Numbered from the stretch's first letter, positions 6,449 through 13,679 are shown. The stretch: 18,166 nt of DNA from an uncultured Collinsella sp. (GCA_900549185.1 URNM01000023.1:1-18166), one strand, 5' to 3'. The notes: a model not told the origin generated them from the sequence alone. Translations and numbers: made by a program.

Positions 6449-6477
6449 TTGACCCGGGGAGACGATGCTCGTACTAT
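6449..6477 (+). promoter_or_regulatory. Promoter of the metY leader
   Basis: TTGACC (6449-6454) and TACTAT (6472-6477) are separated by exactly 17 bases, the best sigma-A-type promoter in the window. Initiation would fall near 6484, giving an untranslated leader of roughly 180 bases before metY, long enough for regulation. The LysR-like operator lies just upstream. Confidence 0.7.
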
Positions 6478-6530
6478 TCAAAACACACAAAGGCGGTAGG
6501 TAATTAAGCCGACCACGGAACCGGGATGTC

Positions 6531-6660
6531 AAAAGGAGGACCGCATATGAACTGCTTGCTAAGACGAATGCCGGGCTCCTGTTTGCGCCCGTCGGCGTGA
6601 TCAGGAGACAGCGACTTACTTCTCTTACTCTTATTTACTTTTATTCGATTAAGGAGATCA
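6531..6660 (+). promoter_or_regulatory. Structured metY leader with competing Shine-Dalgarno complementarities
   Basis: The leader contains one CTCCT (6576-6580, inside the leader ORF) complementary to three AGGAG copies: the leader ORF's own ribosome binding site (6534-6538), a second copy just after its stop (6603-6607) and the metY ribosome binding site (6652-6656). The first pairing extends: AAAAGGAG and CCGCAT (6531-6546) against ATGC-CGG and CTCCT-G-TTT (6568-6584). The second is CTCCTG/CAGGAG (6576-6581 with 6602-6607). A further stem CGGGC/GCCCG (6572-6576 with 6587-6591) competes with both. Positions 6614-6646 contain no G at all and are pyrimidine-rich, a possible Rho loading site or unstructured standby region. 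I see no T-tract terminator, nor the conserved cores of SAM or T-box riboswitches. Confidence 0.5.
6547..6600 (+). CDS. Short leader peptide upstream of metY (17 residues)
   Basis: An ATG at 6547 preceded by the strong ribosome binding site AAAAGGAGG opens an 18-codon frame ending at TGA 6598-6600, encoding MNCLLRRMPGSCLRPSA. It holds two Cys, two Met and a tandem Arg pair, lies within the transcribed metY leader, and ends 62 bases before the metY start. Cysteine- or methionine-bearing leader peptides ahead of sulfur assimilation genes are known in actinobacteria as translation-coupled attenuators, so sensing of charged Cys- or Met-tRNA is a reasonable inference. The strong ribosome binding site is the main evidence; the peptide itself probably has no function. 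Confidence 0.62.
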   Translation: MNCLLRRMPGSCLRPSA

Positions 6661-6662
6661 TC

Positions 6663-7973
6663 ATGAGCCAGTTTATCAACAACCCCGAGCACACCTTTGG
6701 TTTCGACACCCTGCAGCTTCACGTTGGCCAGGAGAGCGCCGATCCCGCATCCGATTCCCGCGCCGTGCCTATCTACCAGACCACGAGCTATGTGTTCCGC
6801 AACTCGCAGCACGCTGCCGACCGCTTTGGCCTTGCCGACGCCGGTAACATCTACGGTCGTCTGACCAATTCCACCCAGGGCGTCTTTGAGGACCGCATCG
6901 CCGCGCTCGAGGGTGGCGTTGCTGGCCTCGCCGTCGCCTCTGGTGCCGCCGCCATCACCTATACCCTGCAGGCGCTCGCTCAGGCCGGCGACCATGTGGT
7001 GGCCCAGAAGACCATCTACGGCGGTTCCTACAACCTATTGGAGCACACGCTCTCCCAGTTTGGTGTCGAGACTACCTTCGTCGATGCCCATAACCTGGAC
7101 GAGGTCGAGGGTGCCATCAAGGACAACACCACGGTCATCTACCTCGAGACGCTCGGCAACCCCAACTCCGATATTCCCAACATCGACGCTATCTCCGAGG
7201 TCGCCAAGAAGCATGGCCTGCCAGTCGTCGTCGATAACACCTTCGGCACCCCGTATCTGTTCCGTCCGCTGGAGCATGGTGCCAATATCGTCGTCCACTC
7301 CGCAACCAAGTTCATCGGCGGCCACGGCACCTCGCTGGGCGGCGTGATTGTCGACGGCGGTAACTTCGATTGGAAGGCGAGCGGAAAGTACGCCCAGATC
7401 GCTGAGCCCAACCCCTCCTACCACGGTGTTTCGTTTGCCGAGGCTGCCGGTCCCGCCGCCTTCGCAACCTATGTCCGCGCTATCCTGCTGCGTGACGAGG
7501 GCGCCTGCATCAGTCCGTTCAACGCCTGGATCTTGCTCCAGGGCACCGAGACCCTGTCGCTGCGCGTCGACCGCCATGTCGAGAACACCAAGAAGGTCGT
7601 TGAGTTCCTTGCCGGCGACAGCCACGTTGCCAAGGTGAACCACCCGAGCTTGCCCGAGCACCCCGACCATGAGCTTTACAAGCAGTATTTCCCCAACGGC
7701 GGTGCCTCGATCTTTACCTTTGAGATCAAGGGTGGCCAGGAGGCAGCTTGGAAGTTCATCGATCATCTGCAGGTATTCTCGCTGCTCGCCAACGTGGCCG
7801 ACGTCAAGTCGCTTGTCGTGCACCCGGCTACGACTACGCACTCCCAGCTCTCTGCCGAGGAGCTCGCCGAGCAGAACATTACGCCCTCCACGATCCGTCT
7901 TTCCATCGGTACCGAGAACGCCGAGGACATCATTTGGGATCTGAAGCAGGCCTTCGCCGCGCTGGACGAGTAA
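6663..7973 (+). CDS. metY: O-acetylhomoserine aminocarboxypropyltransferase (O-acetylhomoserine sulfhydrylase)
   Basis: 436 residues; a PLP enzyme of the Cys/Met metabolism family that makes homocysteine from O-acetylhomoserine and sulfide (or methionine from methanethiol). The N-terminus GFDTLQLHVGQE and PIYQTTSYVF is typical of the MetY branch. IYGRLTNSTQ (63-72) holds the phosphate-binding Tyr-Gly-Arg. The cofactor aspartate is in VVVDNTFGTPYL (188-199), and the PLP lysine is Lys216 in HSATKFIGGHGT. The length of about 430 and the insertion after residue 235 separate it from the shorter cystathionine gamma-synthases and -lyases. The ATG at 6663 has AAGGAG six bases upstream. It is monocistronic, with a terminator at 8034-8073, and probably controlled by the divergent LysR regulator and by the leader. 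Confidence 0.95.
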   Translation: MSQFINNPEHTFGFDTLQLHVGQESADPASDSRAVPIYQTTSYVFRNSQHAADRFGLADAGNIYGRLTNSTQGVFEDRIAALEGGVAGLAVASGAAAITYTLQALAQAGDHVVAQKTIYGGSYNLLEHTLSQFGVETTFVDAHNLDEVEGAIKDNTTVIYLETLGNPNSDIPNIDAISEVAKKHGLPVVVDNTFGTPYLFRPLEHGANIVVHSATKFIGGHGTSLGGVIVDGGNFDWKASGKYAQIAEPNPSYHGVSFAEAAGPAAFATYVRAILLRDEGACISPFNAWILLQGTETLSLRVDRHVENTKKVVEFLAGDSHVAKVNHPSLPEHPDHELYKQYFPNGGASIFTFEIKGGQEAAWKFIDHLQVFSLLANVADVKSLVVHPATTTHSQLSAEELAEQNITPSTIRLSIGTENAEDIIWDLKQAFAALDE

Positions 7974-8033
7974 GGCGACTTGTGCAAGGACCCCTTGCGA
8001 CTCGATAGGTATAACTGCATAAAATGCCTGCTC

Positions 8034-8073
8034 AAGGCGCCTGTGCGAACAATGGTTGCGCAGGCGCCTTTTT
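8034..8073 (+). terminator. Rho-independent terminator of metY
   Basis: The 13-base arm AAGGCGCCTGTGC (8034-8046) pairs with GCGCAGGCGCCTT (8058-8070), with one G-T wobble and an 11-base loop, running directly into a T-tract. It ends 100 bases after the metY stop. A smaller hairpin GCAAGG/CCTTGC lies at about 7984-7998 before it. Confidence 0.88.
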
Positions 8074-8284
8074 GCATAGGCAGGGCGCTATTACAGGGTT
8101 TTTGACATGTTTTATGCAATCGAGATGTGGAAAACTCCTGTTGAGAGGATGTGAGTTTTACGCAAATGACGTGCACCTTTTGAGAAAAACCGCAGGTCGC
8201 GATTTGCTCGGGGTACTATGCAGCGCGATCGAATCACACGCAGCTCAAACGCAGCAAAAACGCACTACGGAGGTTTCCAGCTAC
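8074..8284 (+). promoter_or_regulatory. Upstream region of the secreted cell-wall protein; no clear element
   Basis: Together with the metY terminator this forms the only gene-free stretch above 300 bases (7974-8284). A consensus -35 TTGACA is at 8102-8107, but nothing like a -10 lies at the right distance. A -10-like TACTAT at 8214-8219 has no -35. An inverted repeat AAAACTC/GAGTTTT (8131-8137 with 8153-8159) has a 15-base loop. Short ATG frames here lack ribosome binding sites. I looked for the conserved core of the cyclic-di-AMP (ydaO) riboswitch, common before wall-hydrolase genes, and do not see it. Confidence 0.3.
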
Positions 8285-9061
8285 ATGAGGATTGATTCAC
8301 GAAAACCGAAAGCCGCCGCCCTTTCCGCCGCTCTGACCGTGGCGCTTTTGGCGGGCGCCGGCGCAACCGATGCCCACGCGGCAACACTGTCCGACACGGT
8401 CGGATCCACGCCGTCCGAGGCGACGCTGATGCAGCCCGTCGACTATCGCGGCGACGGCTTTGGCTCCATGCAGGAGTGGAACGCCTCTATGGGGGCCAAG
8501 CGCGATTCCCTAGAGGTTCGCGCCCAGATCATCATGAACATGTACGGTGACTATGCCACCGATGACGAGCGCGCTGTACTGCAGGGTTGTATCGACGGTG
8601 CGGGCAGTCTTTTGACGATGGAGGAGGTCGACGCGAAGTCGGCCGAGCTCGACGAGCTTCGCTCCACGCTCGAGGATGCTAAGCGCGAGGCGCTCGAGGC
8701 TGCGGCCGCCGAGGCAGAAGCTGCCGAGGCCGCCCAGGCGTCATATGGCAACGCAGGCTACGTCCCGTCCTATACGGCAGCTGCGTATTACGCGAACGGC
8801 TCGGGCCTGACGCGCTCGAGCGGCGTCAATAACTATAACGGCCGCCGTGAGACCTATTACAGCAGCAACGTGTTGTATCACCACCGCACGGGCGAGTGGA
8901 CTCAGGATTCCGAGGGCTTTTGGCGCGATTCCGATGGTTACTATGTCGTGGCCGCGGGCGATAAGGCTCAGGGCTCCACGTTTACCGGTTCCAAGGGCGA
9001 GTGCAAGGTCTATGACTCCGGCTGCGCAGCCGGAACCACCGACTACTATACCGGTTGGTAA
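8285..9061 (+). CDS. Secreted coiled-coil protein with a C-terminal beta-barrel-like domain (cell-wall associated)
   Basis: 258 residues. A Sec signal peptide (basic SRKPK, hydrophobic AALTVALLAGAGA, cleavage after AHA at about residue 32) sends it out of the cell. A helical Ala/Glu-rich segment (about 113-155) should form a coiled coil. The last 80 residues, from YNGRRETYYSSNVLYH through DGYYVVAAGD to CKVYDSGCAAGTTDYYTGW, resemble a small domain found at the end of secreted coiled-coil proteins in Firmicutes and Coriobacteria, with a VYDxGCxxGTxDxYxxW ending reminiscent of the double-psi barrel of 3D/RlpA-like wall enzymes. Two cysteines there could form a disulfide. No catalytic set can be named, so enzymatic activity is uncertain. 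I start at 8285 with GGAGG ten bases upstream; the open frame extends upstream without coding features. Confidence 0.78.
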   Translation: MRIDSRKPKAAALSAALTVALLAGAGATDAHAATLSDTVGSTPSEATLMQPVDYRGDGFGSMQEWNASMGAKRDSLEVRAQIIMNMYGDYATDDERAVLQGCIDGAGSLLTMEEVDAKSAELDELRSTLEDAKREALEAAAAEAEAAEAAQASYGNAGYVPSYTAAAYYANGSGLTRSSGVNNYNGRRETYYSSNVLYHHRTGEWTQDSEGFWRDSDGYYVVAAGDKAQGSTFTGSKGECKVYDSGCAAGTTDYYTGW

Positions 9062-9088
9062 TTTATCGGCATCATAGATGTTTGGCGG

Positions 9089-9137
9089 ACGGGCGTCTTT
9101 ACCGAGCTTTTGGGCAACGTAAAGGCGCCCGTTTTTT
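9089..9137 (+). terminator. Rho-independent terminator
   Basis: ACGGGCGTCTTTAC (9089-9102) pairs with GTAAAGGCGCCCGT (9119-9132), with one G-T wobble and a 16-base loop, followed by TTTTTT to 9137. It ends the message of the secreted coiled-coil protein. Confidence 0.87.
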
Positions 9138-9247
9138 GTGCATGCTTGAGCTAACAGAGCGCTTACCGTGGCAGTACGCCGCGCATATGGGCGCGGGGCA
9201 CACTAGTTCATGAGAAATAAGGTCTTTCTCGTGGAGGAAGTGGTCTT

Positions 9248-9454
9248 GTGAATGCTCGAGATATCGCCGTTGCCGCCGTCGCATTGGTGCTTGGTTGCCT
9301 TGGTCCTACGGCCGCGCTCATTGCGGGCATGCAGGGGTCATGCGGGGCTGCTCCAATCATGGTTGGTGCGCTGATCGCAGCCGCGCTGCTGGGAAGCGCG
9401 GGCGTGGTTCTTTGCCGCGATGACGAGGACGAGGTGCCGGAGTCGCAACGCTAA
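9248..9454 (+). CDS. Small two-helix membrane protein, unknown function
   Basis: 68 residues starting at a GTG with GGAGG ten bases upstream. Two hydrophobic segments are evident: about 5-28 (DIAVAAVALVLGCLGPTAAL...) and about 36-56 (APIMVGALIAAALLGSAGVV). A short acidic tail CRDDEDEVPESQR follows, which the neighbouring charges place on the cytoplasmic side, with both ends inside. I do not recognise the family. It stands alone between two terminators (9089-9137 and 9493-9529). In the 110 bases upstream an inverted repeat GAGAAA/TTTCTC (9212-9217 with 9225-9230) lies just before the ribosome binding site; no clear promoter is seen. The good ribosome binding site and membrane pattern favour a real gene. 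Confidence 0.6.
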   Translation: MNARDIAVAAVALVLGCLGPTAALIAGMQGSCGAAPIMVGALIAAALLGSAGVVLCRDDEDEVPESQR

Positions 9455-9492
9455 CTGTTGTAAGATTGGCCGCCGGTCATAGAAGAAGATGA

Positions 9493-9529
9493 AAGCCACC
9501 GCGGGGGAAAGGTTCCCTTGCGGCGGCTT
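9493..9529. terminator. Bidirectional terminator-like hairpin between convergent genes
   Basis: AAGCCACCGC (9493-9502) pairs with GCGGCGGCTT (9520-9529) with one mismatch, and the stem continues inward through GGGAA/TTCCC. It lies between the small membrane protein (plus) and panE (minus). The minus-strand continuation GGCTTTCATCTTC is T-rich; the plus side is less so. Confidence 0.6.
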
Positions 9530-9562
9530 GCTGTTAAGGCTGTTGAATGTGCCGCGTTGGCG

Positions 9563-10477
9563 CTACCAGCTTGCCTCGATATCGCGAATGCGCTGATAGA
9601 GCCATTCGTTCTGCGGTGTCTGGATATCGTGCTTGGCCGCCAGACGGCAGATAGTGCCAGCGAACTCCTCGACCTCGGTTTTGCGCCTTGCGACGCGGTC
9701 TTGAGCCATCGAGGGCATACCGGCGGGGTCGATTCCCTCGATGAGATGCACCATCTGCGTCAGGTCCGCCTCGGTCAGCTCAACGCCCTCGGCATTGGCG
9801 ACCGCAAGCGTTTCGCGCATGGCGGAAACAAAGCAGCGACGCTGCTCGGAGCCCGGCTCCGTGGCGCTTCCGTAGGTTCCGCCGTAGGCCATGCACGTCT
9901 GGTTGATGCCATCGTTGAGCATGAGTTTGGCCCACATGCGGTGCGCAATGTCGCTCTCGACGGTATGGGCGATGCCGCAGCGCGTGTAGAGCTCGTCGAT
10001 GGCGGTAACGGTTGCGGGCTCGGTGCCCGCTGCCGCGCCAAAGCGAATCTCGCCCGCATTGGTAAAGGTGAGCGCGCCGTCGAGGAACACGGCGTCCATG
10101 CCCTGGCAGATACCAAGAACGGTATGATTCCAGCCAAAGCGCTCGGCAATCTTTTGCTCGCTCGTGATGCCGTTGCACAATGAGGCGATAAGCGTATTGG
10201 GCCCCACGACGCGCTCCATAGTCTTGAGTGCTTGGTCGAGACCGGTGGTCTTGACCGTCAGGATGACCAGATCGGCGGGCGTTGCCTCGCTGGCACGGAC
10301 GGACGTGAGATCGCAGGGCTTGCCGTTGACGGTGAGCGCGTCGTTCGCATGGCGCTCAAAGCGAGCGCCGTCCATGACGTATTCGACGGCATCGTTGCCG
10401 AGTGCCTGGGCGATCATGCTGCCGTAGAGTAGCCCGACGCCGCCCTTGCCGATAAAGGCGACCTTGTTGATCTGCAT
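9563..10477 (-). CDS. panE: Ketopantoate reductase family protein (2-dehydropantoate 2-reductase)
   Basis: 304 residues. The enzyme reduces 2-dehydropantoate to pantoate with NADPH in the coenzyme A pathway. The N-terminal Rossmann motif is IGKGGVGLLYG (9-19). Lys76 in LTVKTTGLDQ and Asn102 in SLCNGITSE match the conserved Lys and Asn of the family, and the catalytic lysine is Lys184 in RMWAKLMLNDGINQ. GEIRFG (143-148) is also typical. The ATG at 10475-10477 is chosen because MQINKVAFIG begins at the first strand and GGGGAG lies nine bases upstream; a second ATG three codons earlier is too close to that site. The family also holds paralogs that are not PanE, and no other pantothenate gene is nearby, so the exact substrate is less sure than the fold. 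Confidence 0.85.
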   Translation of the reverse strand: MQINKVAFIGKGGVGLLYGSMIAQALGNDAVEYVMDGARFERHANDALTVNGKPCDLTSVRASEATPADLVILTVKTTGLDQALKTMERVVGPNTLIASLCNGITSEQKIAERFGWNHTVLGICQGMDAVFLDGALTFTNAGEIRFGAAAGTEPATVTAIDELYTRCGIAHTVESDIAHRMWAKLMLNDGINQTCMAYGGTYGSATEPGSEQRRCFVSAMRETLAVANAEGVELTEADLTQMVHLIEGIDPAGMPSMAQDRVARRKTEVEEFAGTICRLAAKHDIQTPQNEWLYQRIRDIEASW

Positions 10478-10494
10478 ATGAATCATCTCCCCAT

Positions 10495-10518
10495 ATAAAA
10501 GTCGCCCGCGTGGGGGCG
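10495..10518 (-). terminator. Possible terminator between the cyclase gene and panE
   Basis: On the minus strand CGCCC/GGGCG (10514-10518 with 10503-10507, six-base loop) is followed by ACTTTTAT. It lies in the 116-base gap between the two minus-strand genes. A TACAAT hexamer just upstream on the same strand could be a panE -10, in which case the hairpin would sit in the panE leader instead. Modest support. Confidence 0.35.
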
Positions 10519-10593
10519 CCTGATGGATTGTATGCCGCCGGCGCACCTTGTGCATGCAGGGTGGCGATTTTTAAATGAATGGACGCGCGGAGC

Positions 10594-11364
10594 TTACGCT
10601 ACGGGGCAGACCGCAAAAACGCGCGCGGGGTATCCGACGCCATCGCGGACCTTGGGGAAGGTGCAGAAGATGACAGCGCCTGTGGCGGGAAGCTCGTCCA
10701 GATGGTCCATGACCTCGATCTGGTAACGGTCGACCGAGAGGATGTATTGTTCGCCGGGATAGGGGTAGGCATCCTCGCGTGTGGTCACGGATGCGGGGTC
10801 GGTGTCTGCCGGCTCGTGGCCGATAGCGCCGATGTTGCGTTCTTCTACAAGCCATTTGATGGCGTCGAGGTCCCAGCCGGGGTAGTGGGGCTGGCCGTCC
10901 TCGTCCTTGTTTTCGAGGTCGGCGAGTTTGGACCAATCGGAGCGGAAGGCAACGAAAGCGTCCTCGGGAATACGACCGTGCTCGTCCTCCCAGGCTTTGA
11001 GGTCCTCGATGGTCAGGATAAAGTCGGGATTTGCGGCGCACTCCTCGTGCTTGTCGATCACGCAGAGCGGATGCATAAATTCGATGGGTTCAATCTCTCC
11101 AAGGGAACGGCCGTCAACATGGAAGTGGCGTGGTGCGTCGACGTGGGTGCCGTACTGCGAAGCAACCGAATACTGGAAGCAGCGCATGGGCGCGAGCATG
11201 TCCTCGGGCGTGCCGGGCAGGTAGTCGAAGAGCTTGGTGGACTCAAAAGGCTTAAAGCCAAACCAGTGCGGGGTTTCGCACGAGAGCGTGTGGGTGAGGT
11301 CGACCCAGCGATAATTGGTGCTTTTGAGCTGGGATGCGAGGTTCCAAAGGTCGAGCGCGGGCAT
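10594..11364 (-). CDS. Cyclase-family (kynurenine formamidase-like) metal hydrolase
   Basis: 256 residues of the cyclase/KynB fold, a metal-dependent hydrolase family that includes arylformamidase and several amide or lactone hydrolases. The family signature is clear: VDLTHTLS (21-28) with His25, and QYGTHVDAPRHFHVDG (70-85) with metal ligands His74, Asp76 and His80. Later conserved blocks are GHEPADTD (about 182-189) and the C-terminal TFPKVRDGVGYPARVFAV. No other tryptophan-breakdown genes are near, so arylformamidase activity should not be assumed. The start has AAAGGAG six bases upstream. It is divergent from the aldo/keto reductase gene across 162 bases. Confidence 0.85.
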   Translation of the reverse strand: MPALDLWNLASQLKSTNYRWVDLTHTLSCETPHWFGFKPFESTKLFDYLPGTPEDMLAPMRCFQYSVASQYGTHVDAPRHFHVDGRSLGEIEPIEFMHPLCVIDKHEECAANPDFILTIEDLKAWEDEHGRIPEDAFVAFRSDWSKLADLENKDEDGQPHYPGWDLDAIKWLVEERNIGAIGHEPADTDPASVTTREDAYPYPGEQYILSVDRYQIEVMDHLDELPATGAVIFCTFPKVRDGVGYPARVFAVCPVA

Positions 11365-11410
11365 GGGTGACTCCTTTCATCGGGCTTTTTGCTGATGTTA
11401 AAGCGGTGCC

Positions 11411-11440
11411 GTGACAGCTCGATTTCTGCTGCGTTACGAT
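11411..11440 (+). promoter_or_regulatory. Candidate promoter of the aldo/keto reductase gene
   Basis: GTGACA (11411-11416) and TACGAT (11435-11440) are 18 bases apart in the divergent gap. A short dyad TGACAGG...CCTTGTCA (about 11478-11501) lies between the expected start of transcription and the gene and could be an operator. Moderate match only. Confidence 0.4.
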
Positions 11441-11526
11441 ACGTTCTCGATTGCGATTCCGGTGTGTTTCGATGACGTGACAGGTTTGTTTCGCCTTGTC
11501 AGGGCTTCGATGGGAGGGGAGGGGCC

Positions 11527-12717
11527 GTGCAATATCGCGTTGACCCCAAAAGCGGCAACCGTATCTCGGCGTTGGGGCTGGGCTGCATGAGGTTTCCCGG
11601 TGCGCCGGGACGCCCGGATGCGAAGACAGCCGATGCCATCATTTCCCGTGCGGTGGAGCAGGGGATTAATTATCTGGACACCGCGTATCTCTATCCCGGT
11701 AACGAGGCGTGCGTGGGTGCCTCACTTGAGCGCTTGGGGCTGCGTGACCGGGTGTTGCTGGCGACTAAGCTGCCGCATGCTTCGTGCAAGTGCGCGGAGG
11801 ATTTCGACCGGTTCTTCGACGAGCAACTGCGCCGCCTGCGGACCGACCATATCGACTATTACCTCATGCACAACATAACCTCGCCCGCTCAGTGGGAACG
11901 CGTGGTGGCGTTGGGCATCGAGGGCTGGATCGCGCGTCAAAAGGCGGCGGGGCGCATTCGCCAGATTGGTTTTTCGTATCACGGCAGCGCGGCGGATTTC
12001 CTGACGATGCTTGACGCATATGACTGGGATTTTTGCCAGATACAGTACAACTATGCCGGCGAGCGTTACCAAGCGGGAACGGCAGGACTCATGGCGGCTG
12101 CGGAGTGCGGACTCGCGGTGTTTGTGATGGAGCCGCTTTTGGGCGGGCGTCTAGCAGGCAAGCTGCCGCCGCGGGCCCGCGCTGTGCTCGATGACGCCTG
12201 TGACCCGCATTTGCACACCCCTGCCGCCTGGGGCCTTTCGTGGGTGTGGAACCATCCTCAGGTGACGATGCTGCTATCGGGTATGACCGATACCGCGCAG
12301 GTGGACGAGAACGCGGCATTGGCGGATCGCGCACTGCCGGATTCGATGACAGCAACTCAGCTCGATGCCATCGCGCACGTGCTAACGGAGTTTGAAAAAT
12401 CGAATCGCGTGCCCTGCACGGGATGCGGCTATTGCATGCCGTGTCCTAAAGGCATCAATATCCCTGGATGTTTTGCCGCCTACAACGCAAGCTATGCGCA
12501 CAGCTGGTTTACGGGTCTATCGCAGTACTTTACGGCGAGCGCGGTACGCACAAGCGAGCCCAAGTTGGTGAGCAATTGCGTCAAATGCGGCAAATGCGCG
12601 CGGCACTGTCCGCAGCACATCGATATTCCCGGGCGCCTGGACGACGTACGTCGCCGTTTTCAGCCTGGACCCGTGACGGCGGTGCTTAAGGCCTTCGGCA
12701 AAACGCGCTCCTCGTGA
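11527..12717 (+). CDS. Aldo/keto reductase with C-terminal 4Fe-4S ferredoxin domain
   Basis: 396 residues. The first 290 are an aldo/keto reductase TIM barrel: N-terminal SALGLGCMRFP, and the catalytic tetrad Asp51 and Tyr56 (LDTAYLYPGNE), Lys81 (LATKLP) and His115 (LMHNIT). The last 100 residues add two iron-sulfur motifs, CTGCGYCMPCP (297-307) and CVKCGKCARHCP (351-362). In the second the spacing CxxCxxCxxxCP is canonical; in the first the fourth cysteine comes two residues earlier than usual (CxxCxxCxxCP). Such ferredoxin-type reductases are common in anaerobes and probably take electrons through the clusters. The GTG start at 11527 has GGAGG-rich sequence upstream. Cytoplasmic; substrate unknown. 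Its divergent neighbour is a cyclase-family hydrolase, possibly a shared pathway. Confidence 0.9.
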   Translation: MQYRVDPKSGNRISALGLGCMRFPGAPGRPDAKTADAIISRAVEQGINYLDTAYLYPGNEACVGASLERLGLRDRVLLATKLPHASCKCAEDFDRFFDEQLRRLRTDHIDYYLMHNITSPAQWERVVALGIEGWIARQKAAGRIRQIGFSYHGSAADFLTMLDAYDWDFCQIQYNYAGERYQAGTAGLMAAAECGLAVFVMEPLLGGRLAGKLPPRARAVLDDACDPHLHTPAAWGLSWVWNHPQVTMLLSGMTDTAQVDENAALADRALPDSMTATQLDAIAHVLTEFEKSNRVPCTGCGYCMPCPKGINIPGCFAAYNASYAHSWFTGLSQYFTASAVRTSEPKLVSNCVKCGKCARHCPQHIDIPGRLDDVRRRFQPGPVTAVLKAFGKTRSS

Positions 12718-12730
12718 CCCTTTTATAACG

Positions 12731-12791
12731 TGCGGTGGAATAGTTCCTGTTTGCGGCAGAATAAGGCACCAACAGGAACTATTCCACCGCA
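12731..12791. repeat. Long perfect intergenic hairpin (21-bp arms)
   Basis: The 21-base arm beginning TGCGGTGGAATAG (12731-12751) is repeated as a perfect inverted copy at 12771-12791 around a 19-base loop TGCGGCAGAATAAGGCACC. It occupies most of the gap between the aldo/keto reductase stop and nfo. No T-tract follows. The stem-loop junction CTGTTTGC and the following loop bases resemble the hairpin at 2836-2909, suggesting a repeat family. Confidence 0.88.
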
Positions 12792-12812
12792 ACTGATGAG
12801 GGGGAGCTGGGG

Positions 12813-13679
12813 ATGCTGACGATCGGGTGTCACCTATCCACGACGAAGGGCTATCGGGCAATGGGGGAGACGGCGCTATCCATTGGCGCCAATACCTTTG
12901 CATTTTTTACGCGCAACCCGCGCGGCGGCAAGGTAAAAGACCTTGACATGGATGACGTGGCCGCCCTGCGTGACCTTATGGCGCAAAATGATTTTGCCCC
13001 ACTCGTGGCGCATGCCCCCTATACCTATAACCCCTGCTCGGCCAAAGAGCGGGCGCGCGAGTTTGCCTTGGAGGCCATGGCCGAGGACCTGCGGCGCATG
13101 GAAGCGCTGCCCGGCAACTACTACAACTTCCATCCCGGTGCGCATGTGGGGCAGGGCTCCGACGCCGGCATTCAGATGATCGTCGACACCCTGTGCCAGG
13201 TGATGTTTGAGGGCCAGCAGACGACGGTGCTGCTCGAGACCATGGCCGGCAAGGGCACCGAGGTGGGCCGTAGCTTTGAGGAGCTGGCGCTCATCATCGA
13301 GGGTGTTGCTGCCAAGCGCTCCGAGCTATCGGACAAGCTGGGCGTATGTCTGGACACCTGTCATGTGAGCGATGCCGGCTACGACATCATCCATGATCTG
13401 GACGGCGTGCTCGACGAGTTCGACCGTGTGGTGGGTATCGACCGCTTGCATGCCGTACACATCAACGATTCGAAGAACCCCTGCGGAGCCCATAAAGATC
13501 GTCACGAGTGCATCGGCAAGGGATACCTTGGCAACGAGGAGTTTGGCGGCGGTATGCAGGTTATGCAGAATATTGTATCGAATGGCCGTTTGCGTGCATT
13601 GCCGTTTATTTTGGAGACGCCGAACGAACTTGCAGGTTATGCGGCTGAAATTAAACTTTTAAGGTCATTGCTGCAGTAA
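12813..13679 (+). CDS. nfo: Endonuclease IV (AP endonuclease)
   Basis: 288 residues; cuts DNA at abasic sites in base excision repair using a three-metal centre. All three family signatures are present: LLETMAGKGTEVG (140-152), GVCLDTCHVSDAGYD (177-191) and HINDSKNPCGAHKDRHECIG (216-235). Metal ligands matching E. coli Nfo are seen at His67 (VAHAPY), His107 (NFHPGAH), Glu142, Asp181, His184, His216, Asp229, His231 and Glu268 (ILETPNE). It begins MLTIGCHLSTTKGY as expected, with GAGGGGGAG upstream of the ATG. The length is normal. It follows the long hairpin at 12731-12791 and is probably expressed alone or by read-through. Confidence 0.96.
   Translation: MLTIGCHLSTTKGYRAMGETALSIGANTFAFFTRNPRGGKVKDLDMDDVAALRDLMAQNDFAPLVAHAPYTYNPCSAKERAREFALEAMAEDLRRMEALPGNYYNFHPGAHVGQGSDAGIQMIVDTLCQVMFEGQQTTVLLETMAGKGTEVGRSFEELALIIEGVAAKRSELSDKLGVCLDTCHVSDAGYDIIHDLDGVLDEFDRVVGIDRLHAVHINDSKNPCGAHKDRHECIGKGYLGNEEFGGGMQVMQNIVSNGRLRALPFILETPNELAGYAAEIKLLRSLLQ

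Noticed and set aside
6478..6662. SAM or T-box riboswitch upstream of metY
   Set aside because: The long leader invites it, but I find neither the T-box core sequence nor the conserved helices of SAM riboswitches, and the leader contains a well-placed peptide ORF instead.
8074..8284. Cyclic-di-AMP (ydaO) riboswitch before the secreted wall protein
   Set aside because: Such switches are common before wall genes, but the conserved core bases are not present; only a small inverted repeat is seen.
10594..12717. Cyclase and aldo/keto reductase as a dedicated new pathway
   Set aside because: They are divergent neighbours, but both are broad families with no further linked genes; nothing in the sequence ties them to one substrate.
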